Below are positions 48,829 through 58,237 of a stretch of 64,000 nt of DNA, piece by piece; position 1 is the first letter of the stretch; each line of letters starts with the position of its first letter. Both the position numbers and the translations under genes were made by a program. Under the pieces are notes generated by a model. The model was not told the DNA's origin and searched no databases. It was given only the letters and a program-made list of their open reading frames with translations. Origin of the DNA: Ferrimonas aestuarii (GTDB lineage: Bacteria; Pseudomonadota; Gammaproteobacteria; Enterobacterales; Shewanellaceae); the NCBI RefSeq assembly GCF_005116665.1, contig NZ_SWCJ01000013.1, positions 62,001 to 126,000 of the forward strand, written 5' to 3'.

Positions 48829-49470
48829 ATGGCGTTGTTTAACCAATATCTCGAACTGCTTGGCATCATGGCTTGGCCATTGCTGTTATGCCTTACCCTG
48901 TCACTGATCATCCTCATTGAGCGCAGTGTCACCGTTGTTCTAAATGCCCCCAGAAAAGAGGTCTGGCTGAAAACTCTCAGCTGCGAAGACCCCCTCGATT
49001 GCGAAAACCTAGAGTCGGAATTGGCGGAGCGGCGCAGCCTGTTGGCACGGGGAGCCCACATGTTGATCCGTCACGCCAACCAAGAAAAGAACATTCGTGA
49101 AGAGATTGCTGCGGTGTGGATTCTCAAACAACGCCGCCAGCTTACTACCGGCCTTAAGCTATTGATGGTTATCGGCATCATCAGCCCGATGATGGGCCTG
49201 CTTGGCACCGTACTTGGCCTTATCACTATGTTTGAGTCCATCGGCGCCAACGACGGCCCCATCAGCCCGGCACTGTTGGCGGAAGGGCTGGGTCTAGCAA
49301 TGTACACCACCGCCGCCGGTCTGATGATCGCCCTACCGGCGATCGCCGGAGCACACCTACTTAACCTATGGGCTGACCGCCAGCTCAACCGTTTAGAGCA
49401 CGTCATGAATCACCTAAACCTCTGGCTTGAAGGCATTGCGCCAAGCTCACCAGCGGAGATCAAGGCATGA
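48829..49470 (+). CDS. exbB: ExbB proton-channel subunit
   Basis: 213 residues. MotA/TolQ/ExbB fold: an early helix (WPLLLCLTLSLIILIERS), then GLLGTVLGLITMFE and GLGLAMYTTAAGL in the second and third helices. Pentamer with ExbD in the inner membrane, powering TonB. Overlaps exbD by four bases. Confidence 0.95.
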   Translation: MALFNQYLELLGIMAWPLLLCLTLSLIILIERSVTVVLNAPRKEVWLKTLSCEDPLDCENLESELAERRSLLARGAHMLIRHANQEKNIREEIAAVWILKQRRQLTTGLKLLMVIGIISPMMGLLGTVLGLITMFESIGANDGPISPALLAEGLGLAMYTTAAGLMIALPAIAGAHLLNLWADRQLNRLEHVMNHLNLWLEGIAPSSPAEIKA

Positions 49471-49886
49471 TTCGCTCAACCGACTCAGATCCTGGGCTCA
49501 GTCAAGGGGTCGATCTGACCCCGCTCATCGACATCATCTTTATTGTGCTGGTGTTCCTGCTGCTCACCGCCAACGTACAGCTGTTGACCCTGCCTGTTGA
49601 TGTGCCCGAGCAAAACGATGCCCAGATGAACTCACTGCAAGATCCAAAATCGATCGCCATCAGCATTGTGGCCCAAGAGCCCTACTACGCCCTAGACCAA
49701 CAGAAATTCGAGCAGTGGGACAGCTTTAAGGCAGCCTTTCTGGCCCGTCACCAAAACCTGCCTGAAGCGGCGGTCATCGTGGCAGCGGATCAGGATGCCC
49801 CCATTCAGCCCCTAATGAAATTACTGGCGCTACTGCAAGCACAGCAGATAGACCAAACCCAAATTGTGATGGAGGAAACCCAATGA
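49467..49886 (+). CDS. exbD: ExbD proton-channel subunit
   Basis: 139 residues. One N-terminal helix with the conserved channel Asp in VDLTPLIDIIFIVLVFLL, then a periplasmic domain. Overlaps both exbB and hutB by ATGA, so the three are translationally coupled. Confidence 0.95.
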   Translation: MIRSTDSDPGLSQGVDLTPLIDIIFIVLVFLLLTANVQLLTLPVDVPEQNDAQMNSLQDPKSIAISIVAQEPYYALDQQKFEQWDSFKAAFLARHQNLPEAAVIVAADQDAPIQPLMKLLALLQAQQIDQTQIVMEETQ

Positions 49887-50728
49887 AGCCATTTATGAAA
49901 CTCGCCGGTTTGAGCCTGTGTGTCAGCCTAAGCTTTGCCAGCAGCGCCGCCGAGCGTGTTATCAGCGCCGGCTCCGGCATTACCGAACTGATTGTTGCCA
50001 TGGACGCCACCAAGAAACTGGTTGCCGTGGACATGAGCAGCATGGTTCCAGAGTCTGAAAAGCTGGAGAAATTGGGTTATCACCGCACGCTGTCAGCAGA
50101 AGGACTGTTGTCTGTGGAGCCGGATCTGATCATCGGCAGCCCAGAGATGGGCCCCAAAGCGGCACTGGATATTGTGCGCCAAGCCGACGTTGACGTTGAA
50201 GTGTTGCCTCAGGCCACCGATCCCGAGCAGCTTTTGAAAAACGTCGATACACTGGCCAGCCTACTGGACACCGACAGCCAAGTCAGTGATCAGCTGAAAC
50301 AGCAGATCAACGAGCAACTCAAACGCATCGATGAACTCAAAGGCCAACTGAAGCGCCAGCCAAAAGTGCTGTTTGTGCTGATGCGCGGCGACCGCGCTCC
50401 GAAACTTGGCGGCGGCGGCACCCCAGCGGATCGCATCATTACCTTAGCCGGTGGTAGCAACGGTGCCGGATTTGATGGCTACAAAACCGCATCAGAAGAA
50501 ACCTTGTTGTCGATGAATCCGGATCTGATTCTGGTCAACAAACCCACCATGGAAAATGCCGATGCAGCCAAAATGCTGGTTGAAAAGCTGCCGCTGCTGA
50601 AGTTCACCCCCGCAGGCAAACAGGATCGCATCGTCAACCTGCCAACGGCGGCGCTGTTAGGAGGCCTTGGACCATCGGCACTCAACAGCAGTGAAGATCT
50701 GGCGAAGCAGTTGGTGGAGATCCAGTAA
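49883..50728 (+). CDS. hutB: Periplasmic heme-binding protein
   Basis: 281 residues with signal peptide (cleavage near SSA-AE). Class III binding protein: ERVISAGSGITELIVAM, ...GYHRTLSAEGLLSVEPDLI and GFDGYKTASEETLLSMNPDLIL match HemT/HutB. Collects heme from HutA and delivers it to HutCD. Its last base is the first base of hutC. Confidence 0.93.
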   Translation: MKPFMKLAGLSLCVSLSFASSAAERVISAGSGITELIVAMDATKKLVAVDMSSMVPESEKLEKLGYHRTLSAEGLLSVEPDLIIGSPEMGPKAALDIVRQADVDVEVLPQATDPEQLLKNVDTLASLLDTDSQVSDQLKQQINEQLKRIDELKGQLKRQPKVLFVLMRGDRAPKLGGGGTPADRIITLAGGSNGAGFDGYKTASEETLLSMNPDLILVNKPTMENADAAKMLVEKLPLLKFTPAGKQDRIVNLPTAALLGGLGPSALNSSEDLAKQLVEIQ

Positions 50729-51747
50729 TGCACTCCTCTGTCCGTCTGTTGTGGCCGCCACTCATCGCCTCGTTGATGATCGCCAGCCTAATGTCAATTA
50801 CGACGGGACCGCTTGCCATCGCGCCTTTAGACAGCCTAAAGGCGCTGATCGCCACGATCACTCAATCGCCCATCACCAGCCTGCAGCCCCACGAGCAACT
50901 GGTGATCGCCAATGTGCGTTTGCCCCGCACCTTGCTGGCACTGGTGATTGGTGCGCTGATGGCTCAGTGCGGCGCAGTTATGCAGGGGCTGTTTCGTAAC
51001 CCTCTGGCTGACCCCGGCATTGTTGGCGTCTCCTCAGGAGCAGCGTTAGGCGCGTCCATCTGCATCGTGCTGCTGCCCGCAGCTGGGGACTACCTTGTGC
51101 CCTTCGCCGCCTTCGGCGGTGGCCTAATCACCACTTTGGCGGTGTACCGTTTAGCCCATTCTCGAAACGGCACGTCAGTCACCATGTTACTGCTCGCTGG
51201 GGTGGCCATTTCCGCACTCACCGGTGCTGGCATTGGTCTTTTGACCTACATCGCCGACGACCGAGCTCTTCGAGATCTGACCCTATGGGGCATGGGATCA
51301 TTGGCTTCTGCTCAGTGGCACAGTATCGCCATCTGCGGTGCGGTGATGGCCATTCTGATGTGGCAGTTCCAAAAGCAGTCACAAGCACTGAACGCGCTGC
51401 TACTGGGAGAAGCGGAAGCTCGCCACCTCGGTATTGAGGTCGAGCGGCTGAAAATCAAACTCATCATGCTCACCGCCATGGGAGTGGGCGTGGCGGTGTC
51501 TGCCGCCGGGATGATCGGCTTTGTTGGCTTAGTGGTGCCGCACCTGGTGCGCATGGCCATTGGCCCAGATCATCGCACCCTGCTGCCATTAAGCGCCGCA
51601 CTGGGTGCCGCCCTGCTGCTGCTGGCTGATTTAGGGGCTCGAACCTGGATGGCTCCCGCCGAGATGCCTGTGGGCTTAGTCACCGCCATCTTGGGCGCGC
51701 CGTTCTTCTTGAGCCTCCTGCTCAATCAACGTAACCGTTTGGGGTAA
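50728..51747 (+). CDS. hutC: Heme ABC transporter permease
   Basis: 339 residues, BtuC-like with about ten helices. Conserved LPRTLLALVIGALMAQCGAVMQG and FRNPLADPGIVGVSSGAALGA, and the EAA-like GLVVPHLVRMAIGPDHR near the end. Inner-membrane channel for heme, together with the ATPase encoded three bases downstream. Confidence 0.94.
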   Translation: MHSSVRLLWPPLIASLMIASLMSITTGPLAIAPLDSLKALIATITQSPITSLQPHEQLVIANVRLPRTLLALVIGALMAQCGAVMQGLFRNPLADPGIVGVSSGAALGASICIVLLPAAGDYLVPFAAFGGGLITTLAVYRLAHSRNGTSVTMLLLAGVAISALTGAGIGLLTYIADDRALRDLTLWGMGSLASAQWHSIAICGAVMAILMWQFQKQSQALNALLLGEAEARHLGIEVERLKIKLIMLTAMGVGVAVSAAGMIGFVGLVVPHLVRMAIGPDHRTLLPLSAALGAALLLLADLGARTWMAPAEMPVGLVTAILGAPFFLSLLLNQRNRLG

Positions 51748-51750
51748 CCG

Positions 51751-52521
51751 ATGGCCTTTCTCTCCGTAAACAATTTAGACGTGGCCATCGGTAACAAGCC
51801 GTTACTGCACGACATCAACTTAACGATCCAGCCCGGTAAGATCACTGCCCTGCTGGGCCCCAATGGCGCGGGGAAAAGTACTCTGCTTAAAGCCATTTGC
51901 GGCGAGATGCCCATCGCTGCCGGGCATGTGGAGTTCTACGGCAAATCGATGGCGCAGTGGCAGCGGATTGAACTTGCTCGCCACATGGGAGTGTTGCCTC
52001 AACACAACAGCTTGAGCTTTCCGTTTAAGGTTCGAGAAGTAGTGGAAATGGGGCTGTTTCCACTGGAAGCCAGCCAGGCACAAGCCAGAGTCATCGTCGA
52101 CCATGCCTTGGAACAAGTGGACGTGTGCCACCTCGCGGATCGCCGCTACCCAACCCTTTCAGGCGGTGAAAAACAGCGAGTACAACTGGCGCGGGTACTA
52201 ACCCAGCTTTCTCAGGCCAAACAACCACCTTTGCTGCTACTGGATGAGCCCACATCGGCACTGGATCTGGCTCAGCAGCATCGTGTACTGAACCTGGCTA
52301 AAGAGCTGGCACACGAACAGGGCGTGGGTGTCATTGCGGTTCTGCACGACCTAAACCAAGCCGCTCGCTACGCCGATGAATTGGTGGTGCTGCACGATGG
52401 CACCATCCGCAGCCAAGGGGCGCCGAACAAGGTACTGACCGACGATGAGATCGAAACCGTGTGGCATTACCGCCCCACATTGGTGACCGATCCCAACCAC
52501 GGCACACCGGTGATTCTCTAA
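51751..52521 (+). CDS. hutD: Heme ABC transporter ATP-binding protein
   Basis: 256 residues. Walker A GPNGAGKST, signature LSGGEKQRVQLARVL, Walker B LLLLDEPTSALD, switch VLHDLNQA. HmuV/HutD type. Last gene of the tonB-exbBD-hutBCD operon; hutA has its own leader with a Fur-like site. Confidence 0.95.
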   Translation: MAFLSVNNLDVAIGNKPLLHDINLTIQPGKITALLGPNGAGKSTLLKAICGEMPIAAGHVEFYGKSMAQWQRIELARHMGVLPQHNSLSFPFKVREVVEMGLFPLEASQAQARVIVDHALEQVDVCHLADRRYPTLSGGEKQRVQLARVLTQLSQAKQPPLLLLDEPTSALDLAQQHRVLNLAKELAHEQGVGVIAVLHDLNQAARYADELVVLHDGTIRSQGAPNKVLTDDEIETVWHYRPTLVTDPNHGTPVIL

Positions 52522-52586
52522 TAAAGAAATCACGTTCGAGTATGACTGAATCTTTACAAAAATAACTGGGAACACCTATTGATCTA

Positions 52587-52605
52587 AATGCGAATCGTTT
52601 TTAAT
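52587..52605 (+). promoter_or_regulatory. Candidate Fur box before hutA
   Basis: Sequence from 52587 matches AATGATAATCATTATCATT at 13 of 19 positions by eye; a longer AATGCG…CGCATT inverted repeat (52587-52617) surrounds it. It is 70 bases before the hutA start. Confidence 0.5.
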
Positions 52606-52674
52606 ATCATGCGCATTCAAATAGAGCCCGACTAACTCAAAATTGAGAAGTATCTAAATTAAGGGAAGTTACCG

Positions 52675-54867
52675 ATGATGAAACCTGCACCTATTGCCGC
52701 CGCCGTGTTGGCCGTGCTTGCCAGCCAAGCCGTGGCCGAACAGCAGCCGAAGACAACCGTTTTCGATGATGTGGTTGTGTCCGCCAGCCGTACCTCCACC
52801 CAAAAAGCCGAAGACGTGGCCGCCGCCATGACCGTGGTTAACGCCGAGCAGATTGACGATGAGCTGATCACCGACATCTCACAACTGGTTCGCTATGAGC
52901 CAGGAGTCGAGGCCAGTGGCCGTGGCCGTTTTGGTCTGCAGGATTTCAATATTCGAGGCATCAGCGGTAACCGAGTCAAGATCATGGTCGATGGCGTTGA
53001 CCAAATTAACGCATACGACTCAGGTACGGAGTTCATGCGCTCCAGCCGTAACTTCGTTGATCTGGATACCCTCAAGCAGGTTGAGATCACCAAGACCCCA
53101 GCCTCAAGCCTTTATGGCAGTGACTCCATCGGTGGTGTTGTGGCTTACACCACCAAGGATCCTGCCGATTACCTAGAAGCGGGCGATAACAGCGCAGGTT
53201 CAGTGAAAGTGGGCTACGACGGTGCCGACAACACCTTCTCTGAAACCTTGGTATTCGCCAACCGTACCGGCAGCTGGGAATCATTGCTGCAGTACACCCG
53301 CCGCGATGGTGACGAAACCGAAACCTCAGGCGATGTAGGCGGCATTGGTGACAACCGTACCGAAGCCGACCCAATGGACAACACCAGCAACGCTCTGCTG
53401 GGTAAACTGATCTTTGATAACGACGGTGCCCACCGCGTTGGCATGATTGCCGAGTACTTTGACTCCACCACCGAGGGCGACCTACTGTCACAAAACGACG
53501 GCGAGCCCGGCGGAGATGGCGTAACCTACGCCAACCAAAAAGCCGATGACGAATCCAGCCGCTACCGCATTAGCCTGTTCCACGACTGGGAAGCCAATCT
53601 GGCGATGTTCGACAGCTTGAGCTGGAAGGTTAACTATCAAGACTCTGAGTCGGATCAGGTCACGAAGAACTGGTACAAAAGCGTCAACACCGACCGTATC
53701 ATGTCTCGTAACTACCAGGAGCAAAGCCTGCAGCTGTCTGTGGACTTCGCCAAGCAACTCAAATCGAGCTCTGTCACCCACGACGTCAGCTACGGCGCCG
53801 ATTACCGCGATGACGATCTGGAAAACCTCAACACCACCAGCTATGCCAATGATCTGCCAACCAGCGTAACTCGCTACGCACCTAAGGCCAGCTCTTCAAC
53901 TTACGGCTTCTACCTGCAAGATCAGATCACTCTGGGCAAGCTAACCGTGACCCCAGGCGTTCGTTACGACAACACCGAGATGAAGCCTGAAATTGACGAG
54001 TACTACCACGGCGGTTTCGATGAGTTCAAAAATCACAGCAGTGATGCACTGACCTGGCGTCTGGGCACCGTATACAAGTTCAACGACAACGTCAGCACCT
54101 TCTTCCAGTTCGCACAGGGCTTCCGCTCTCCAGACCTGAAAGAGATGTACTACGCCGAAGACAGCGGCCGTGGCTACGCCCTGCTGGCTAACCCAGATCT
54201 GGAAGCCGAAGAGAGTGATTCCTACGAGTTGGGTCTGCGTTTGAACAACAACTGGGGCTCTGCAGAGCTGGTGGCGTTCTACAACCAATACGATAACTTC
54301 ATCGTATCCACCACAGACTACAGCAACCCAAGCTACCCTTACGGCCAAATTCAATACAACAACATCGATGAAGCCACCATCAAGGGCGTCGAATTTAAGA
54401 CTCAGCTGTGGCTGGATGCCTTGTTGGGTGCGCCAGAAGGTCTGACATTAGACTTCTCCGTTGCCTATGCAGACGGTGAGAACGACACCAACAACACCCC
54501 AATCAACAGCATTGCACCGCTGAACGGCGTGGTTGGCCTAAGCTACGATGATGCCGATGGCGTTTGGGGCTCAAGCCTGAACATCACCATGTACCAAGGC
54601 AAAGACGAAGGCGACATTGAACCTATCACCGACTGGATGGGCCAAGCTCAAGACCCATACGTACCGGGTGGCTACGCCATTGTGGATCTGATTGGTTACT
54701 ACAACATCACCGACGCCCTAGTGGTTCGTGGTGGCGTATTCAACCTGCTGGATAAGAAGTACACCCGTTGGAACGATGTAGCAGGCCTCGAGGACGGCCG
54801 CAGCTACATGGACCGTTACACCCAGCCTGGTCGCAACATCGGCGTGTCCGTGAGCTACCACTTTTAA
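52675..54867 (+). CDS. hutA: TonB-dependent heme receptor
   Basis: 730 residues. Signal peptide to AVA-EQ, TonB box region TVFDDVVVSA, plug domain with SRGRFGLQ-like loop and GVDQIN, 22-strand barrel ending YTQPGRNIGVSVSYHF with terminal Phe. Heme receptors have FRAP and NPNL boxes with a conserved His between; here they read FRSP (483-486) and NPDL (506-509) and the intervening loop (EDSGRGYALL) has Arg where relatives have His. Start: ATG at 52675 (a second ATG follows) behind GGGAAG. Confidence 0.9.
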   Translation: MMKPAPIAAAVLAVLASQAVAEQQPKTTVFDDVVVSASRTSTQKAEDVAAAMTVVNAEQIDDELITDISQLVRYEPGVEASGRGRFGLQDFNIRGISGNRVKIMVDGVDQINAYDSGTEFMRSSRNFVDLDTLKQVEITKTPASSLYGSDSIGGVVAYTTKDPADYLEAGDNSAGSVKVGYDGADNTFSETLVFANRTGSWESLLQYTRRDGDETETSGDVGGIGDNRTEADPMDNTSNALLGKLIFDNDGAHRVGMIAEYFDSTTEGDLLSQNDGEPGGDGVTYANQKADDESSRYRISLFHDWEANLAMFDSLSWKVNYQDSESDQVTKNWYKSVNTDRIMSRNYQEQSLQLSVDFAKQLKSSSVTHDVSYGADYRDDDLENLNTTSYANDLPTSVTRYAPKASSSTYGFYLQDQITLGKLTVTPGVRYDNTEMKPEIDEYYHGGFDEFKNHSSDALTWRLGTVYKFNDNVSTFFQFAQGFRSPDLKEMYYAEDSGRGYALLANPDLEAEESDSYELGLRLNNNWGSAELVAFYNQYDNFIVSTTDYSNPSYPYGQIQYNNIDEATIKGVEFKTQLWLDALLGAPEGLTLDFSVAYADGENDTNNTPINSIAPLNGVVGLSYDDADGVWGSSLNITMYQGKDEGDIEPITDWMGQAQDPYVPGGYAIVDLIGYYNITDALVVRGGVFNLLDKKYTRWNDVAGLEDGRSYMDRYTQPGRNIGVSVSYHF

Positions 54868-54938
54868 TCTCCTGACCTCATCTCATCGGCTTAATGCGCA
54901 ACGAGCCGATGTTGTGATGTCATCATGTGATGCGAACT

Positions 54939-54960
54939 AAGGCAGACTTCGGTCTGCCTT
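54939..54960 (+). terminator. Hairpin after hutA
   Basis: 9-bp stem AAGGCAGAC/GTCTGCCTT with a TTCG tetraloop; no proper T-run follows, so termination may be weak. Confidence 0.5.
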
Positions 54961-54984
54961 CATCCGTTTAAAAGAAGAACAATT

Positions 54985-55797
54985 ATGGCAACTATCTCTA
55001 TCATTGGCTGCGGCTGGCTTGGGCTGCCTTTAGGGCAACATCTGGCTAAGTTGGGACACACAGTCAAAGGCTCCACCACCACCGAAAGTAAACTCAACAC
55101 CCTCACTCAGGCAGGCATTGAAGCCCACCCGTTGGCATTGAACCTGCACAGCGACCAAGAGCTTACGCCACTGCTTCAAGCCGACATCGCCATCATCACC
55201 GTGCCACCACGCACCCAAGAGGGCGAGCCACAATATTACCTGCGGCTGCTGCAGAATTTGGCCAACAAGCTGGCTGATTCTCCGGTACAACAGGTGCTGT
55301 TTACCGGTGCCACCTCGGTCTACCCTCAAGACAACCAAGAGGTGACCGAGAAAGACGCCCAGCGCATCGAATCCCCTTTCAGCGACACCCCATGGCTAGA
55401 CATCGAAGAGGTGTTCACCAAGGCCACAGGCTTTGACGCCACCATTGTGCGTTTCTCTGGCCTTATCGGTGGCAGCTACCAACCGGGACGCTACTTCTCA
55501 GGCAAGCCGTTAGGCGGTGCCAGCGATCCGGTAAACATGATCCATCGGGACGACTGCATCGGCGTGATTAGCGCCATCATTGAACAAGACGCTTGGGGTG
55601 ACGCCTTTAACGCCAGCGCCTGTGAACACCCCAGCCGCCGCGAGCTCTACAGCGCCTCCTGCGACATGGCTGGCATTCCCCGCCCTGAGTTCGCCGACAC
55701 ACCCAAGCCCTACCGCATCGTTAACTGCGACAAGCTCAAGCAACAGCTGGGTTACCAATTCAAATACCCCAATCCGCTGAATGCATTGGGTAAATAG
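54985..55797 (+). CDS. YeeZ-like NAD(P)-binding epimerase-family protein
   Basis: 270 residues. N-terminal dinucleotide-binding loop ISIIGCGWLGLPLGQHL, later FTGATSVYP and a C-terminal half typical of atypical extended short-chain dehydrogenases (YeeZ). Substrate unknown. It lacks an obvious YxxxK. A-rich AAGAAGAACA precedes the ATG. Confidence 0.8.
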   Translation: MATISIIGCGWLGLPLGQHLAKLGHTVKGSTTTESKLNTLTQAGIEAHPLALNLHSDQELTPLLQADIAIITVPPRTQEGEPQYYLRLLQNLANKLADSPVQQVLFTGATSVYPQDNQEVTEKDAQRIESPFSDTPWLDIEEVFTKATGFDATIVRFSGLIGGSYQPGRYFSGKPLGGASDPVNMIHRDDCIGVISAIIEQDAWGDAFNASACEHPSRRELYSASCDMAGIPRPEFADTPKPYRIVNCDKLKQQLGYQFKYPNPLNALGK

Positions 55798-55883
55798 CAA
55801 AAGGGCCTCACCTCTTCCCAAGGACGGGATGAACAAATCTTAATCGATTGATAGCTATGACGAATTTTCCCTGAATTTGCCTA

Positions 55884-55912
55884 ATGACATCCTCAAACTC
55901 AGGGCATATAAT
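55884..55912 (+). promoter_or_regulatory. Promoter of tRNA-Ile2
   Basis: ATGACA (55884-55889), 17-base spacer, TATAAT (55907-55912), about 40 bases before the tRNA. Confidence 0.8.
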
Positions 55913-55952
55913 CTCTGGCTATACGTGGTTTAGCGCCACTAAAAACAGTTTT

Positions 55953-56029
55953 GGCCCCTTAGCTCAGTTGGTTAGAGCAGGCGACTCATAATCGCTTGGT
56001 CGTCGGTTCAAGTCCGCCAGGGGCCACCA
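55953..56029 (+). tRNA. tRNA-Ile2 (CAT, lysidine-modified)
   Basis: 77 bases with CCA. Acceptor GGCCCCT pairs with AGGGGCC; anticodon loop CTCATAA gives CAT. The body matches the Escherichia coli ileX-type tRNA closely by eye rather than tRNA-Met, so the C is expected to become lysidine and read AUA. It is the left boundary of the island. Confidence 0.93.
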
Positions 56030-56066
56030 TTTTCAACGTCAGCAAGCCGCTGGCGGCATATCAAGA

Positions 56067-56107
56067 AAGCCTCAAGTCCTTATAAAACATGGTCTTGGGG
56101 CTTTTTT
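56067..56107 (+). terminator. tRNA-Ile2 terminator
   Basis: 10-bp stem AAGCCTCAAG/CTTGGGGCTT (one T-G pair), 17-base loop, followed by TTTT. Confidence 0.7.
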
Positions 56108-56110
56108 GTG

Positions 56111-56150
56111 TCCCATGAGATCCCATCTAGTCCCTTGACATCCCACATTT
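56111..56150 (+). repeat. Four 10-bp tandem repeats (candidate integrase arm sites)
   Basis: TCCCATGAGA, TCCCATCTAG, TCCCTTGACA and TCCCACATTT follow one another with an exact 10-base period, all on one helix face. They lie between the att side and the integrase, where arm-type or excisionase sites of P4-like integrases occur. The third unit includes TTGACA, which could also be the integrase -35. Confidence 0.6.
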
Positions 56151-56205
56151 TTAGTCACACGTTAAGTAACACGTAGTATGAATGCGTGTGGAGCGTGTTA
56201 CCAAA

Positions 56206-57408
56206 ATGGCTAGAAAAACGGACCCACTAACAGCCACTCAAGTTAAAAACGCGAAAGCGAAAGGGAAGCAGTACAACCTAGCTGATGGCGGTGGTTTGAT
56301 GCTGAGGATCTGTGCTACTGGCTCGAAACGCTGGCTCTTCAACTTCAAGAAGCCATTTAGCGACAAGCGCTCAAATATGAGTTTAGGTAGCTATCCGGAA
56401 GTATCCTTGGCTGAAGCTAGAGAAGAGGCGGCCAAGGCGAGGAAGCTAATCGCGCAAAACATCGATCCAGTAGAAGATAAAGCGGCACAACTTGAGGCTT
56501 CGAGAGATGCAAAACTAAACACCCTTCAGACTATTGGAGAGCAATGGCTGAAGGTGAAGCGGACTGAGGTATCAGAGCTACAAGCACAAAAAATATGGCG
56601 GCGGCTAGAGCTGCATATTATGCCTTCATTAGGTAAACGTCCGATAACAGAGCTCACCCGTCAGGATGTGATAAAGGTCCTGAGGCCCGTGGAAGCCGCA
56701 GGAACACTCGAGACGGTTAAGCGGCTATGCCAGGCACTGAATCAGCTGATGACCTTTGCTGCAAATGCTGGTTTTGTTGATGCCAACAATCTAACAGGTA
56801 TCAACAAAGCTTTTGAGACACCCAAACCGCGTAACATGCCTTCCCTCACCCCTGAACGTCTACCAGAGCTGATGAGTAAGCTCTATGGCGGCTCGCTCTT
56901 GAAGCAGACACGCTTAATGATCGAGCTGCAGCTTCATACTATGACTCGTCCAAATGAAATAGCTGGGGCCCGGTGGCAGGAGATAGACCTGCAAGGTGCT
57001 CTTTGGGTGATCCCCGCAGATAGAATGAAGATGAAGCGTCCACACAAGATTCCTCTATCAGCGCAGGCAGTGAAGCTCTTTAACGAGATGATGCCTGTAA
57101 GCGGGCACAGGGAACACGTGTTCCCTAAGCGAGGAGATCCCCTAAGTCATGCCAGTACTCAAACTGCCAATCAGGCTCTAAAACGTATGGGGTTTCAAGG
57201 GGAACTGGTCGCGCATGGGTTGCGCTCGCTGGCAAGCACAATACTGAACGATAAAGAGTTTGCCCCTGATATCATCGAAACGGCTCTGGCGCACTTGGAT
57301 GGTAATGAAGTGCGGGCGGCATACAACCGAGCTGAGTACTTGGAAGCCAGAAGAAAAATGATGGATTGGTGGGGCGAGCACATCCACAACGCGAAGTGCA
57401 GAGCGTAG
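56206..57408 (+). CDS. int: P4-type tyrosine recombinase (integrase)
   Basis: 400 residues. N-terminal arm-binding domain with DGGGLMLRI and the SLGSYPEVSLAEAREEA block, then a catalytic domain with Arg in MTRPNEIAGARW, HGLRSLAST (HxxR), an LAHLDGN His, and the Tyr nucleophile within AAYNRAEYLEARR. All catalytic residues seem present, so it should be active. The start MARKTDPLT at 56206 fits the family and has GGAG 12 bases upstream; an ATG at 56182 is also in frame. It inserts the island at tRNA-Ile2. Confidence 0.93.
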   Translation: MARKTDPLTATQVKNAKAKGKQYNLADGGGLMLRICATGSKRWLFNFKKPFSDKRSNMSLGSYPEVSLAEAREEAAKARKLIAQNIDPVEDKAAQLEASRDAKLNTLQTIGEQWLKVKRTEVSELQAQKIWRRLELHIMPSLGKRPITELTRQDVIKVLRPVEAAGTLETVKRLCQALNQLMTFAANAGFVDANNLTGINKAFETPKPRNMPSLTPERLPELMSKLYGGSLLKQTRLMIELQLHTMTRPNEIAGARWQEIDLQGALWVIPADRMKMKRPHKIPLSAQAVKLFNEMMPVSGHREHVFPKRGDPLSHASTQTANQALKRMGFQGELVAHGLRSLASTILNDKEFAPDIIETALAHLDGNEVRAAYNRAEYLEARRKMMDWWGEHIHNAKCRA

Positions 57409-57550
57409 CCACTGAAGACAGGGTAGCGGCTGTGTCTGGGGCAGTATGAAAAACGGCCATCGCATTTCTTGTTTTTTCCTACGAAAGTAGAGTAAAATCG
57501 GAAACCAGACACTGCGACACCATCTATCTTCACTGGACGAGGCCCCACAC

Positions 57551-58237
57551 ATGGCGATAGCGGTTTTATCACAAGAGTTCAAGTTACTCACTGATTCTCA
57601 AAAGCTTGATGCAATGGGGATCTCCCCTAGCGCCGTTGAACAAGCGATGTGGAAGGCAAGCCGAGAGTACCGGTCTGCATCGGAGCTGGAACCGCTTAAT
57701 GCCGGGGGATCGCGCGCATCATTTGAAGCTGTAAGGACACTTCGTGAAGCCTTGCTGTCGATGGCGAACGGCTGGAAAATTCTGAACAAGCATGGCCAGT
57801 GTCTAACGATAAATCCTGAGCGTGGGCTCTCCATTTTGGTTACTAGCGGAGATAAGGATACCGGCTTAGTTGATGGGCAGCCTAAAACCAAAAATGGAAA
57901 GGGTGCTGAAACCAAGTTGCAAGTATCTGCCAATCGGCAGATGAGCTTTGATTTATTCGGTGAACCTGCCAATCAGAGTGAAGAGGAGTGCATCGACAAA
58001 CAGCAAACATGGGTTCTGCTGTACTACTTTGACTTTGTGAAAAAGGAAGTCAGATTTGAGTTGTCGCTACCAGTAGCTTTTCAAGACTCAGGTAAGCAAG
58101 GGAAAGTGAAGATATCTGATTGGAAAGATCGAATTTATTTTAAACCTATACCGTTAGATGATGCGGCTCGTGTCAACTCACCAAGTGAGTTTAATGAAGA
58201 GCCAGATATTGAAGTTGTACCGAAAGATGATTTTTAA
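57551..58237 (+). CDS. Unknown protein paired with XRE-ImmA gene
   Basis: 228 residues, no family recognised. Mixed hydrophilic, with no signal or membrane segment. A central polar linker (QPKTKNGKGAETK) and a short MSFDLFGEP motif separate an N-terminal helical half from a C-terminal strand-rich half (VLLYYFDFVKKEVRFELSLP). GAGG precedes the ATG. It overlaps the next gene by 11 bases, implying coupled expression. Since ImmA-type peptidases cleave partner regulators or toxins, it is a candidate substrate or effector; that is an inference. Confidence 0.6.
   Translation: MAIAVLSQEFKLLTDSQKLDAMGISPSAVEQAMWKASREYRSASELEPLNAGGSRASFEAVRTLREALLSMANGWKILNKHGQCLTINPERGLSILVTSGDKDTGLVDGQPKTKNGKGAETKLQVSANRQMSFDLFGEPANQSEEECIDKQQTWVLLYYFDFVKKEVRFELSLPVAFQDSGKQGKVKISDWKDRIYFKPIPLDDAARVNSPSEFNEEPDIEVVPKDDF

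Noticed and set aside
56111-56150. The TCCC repeats as a CRISPR array
   Set aside because: Units are 10 bases with no spacers and no cas genes; no CRISPR array was found anywhere in the window.
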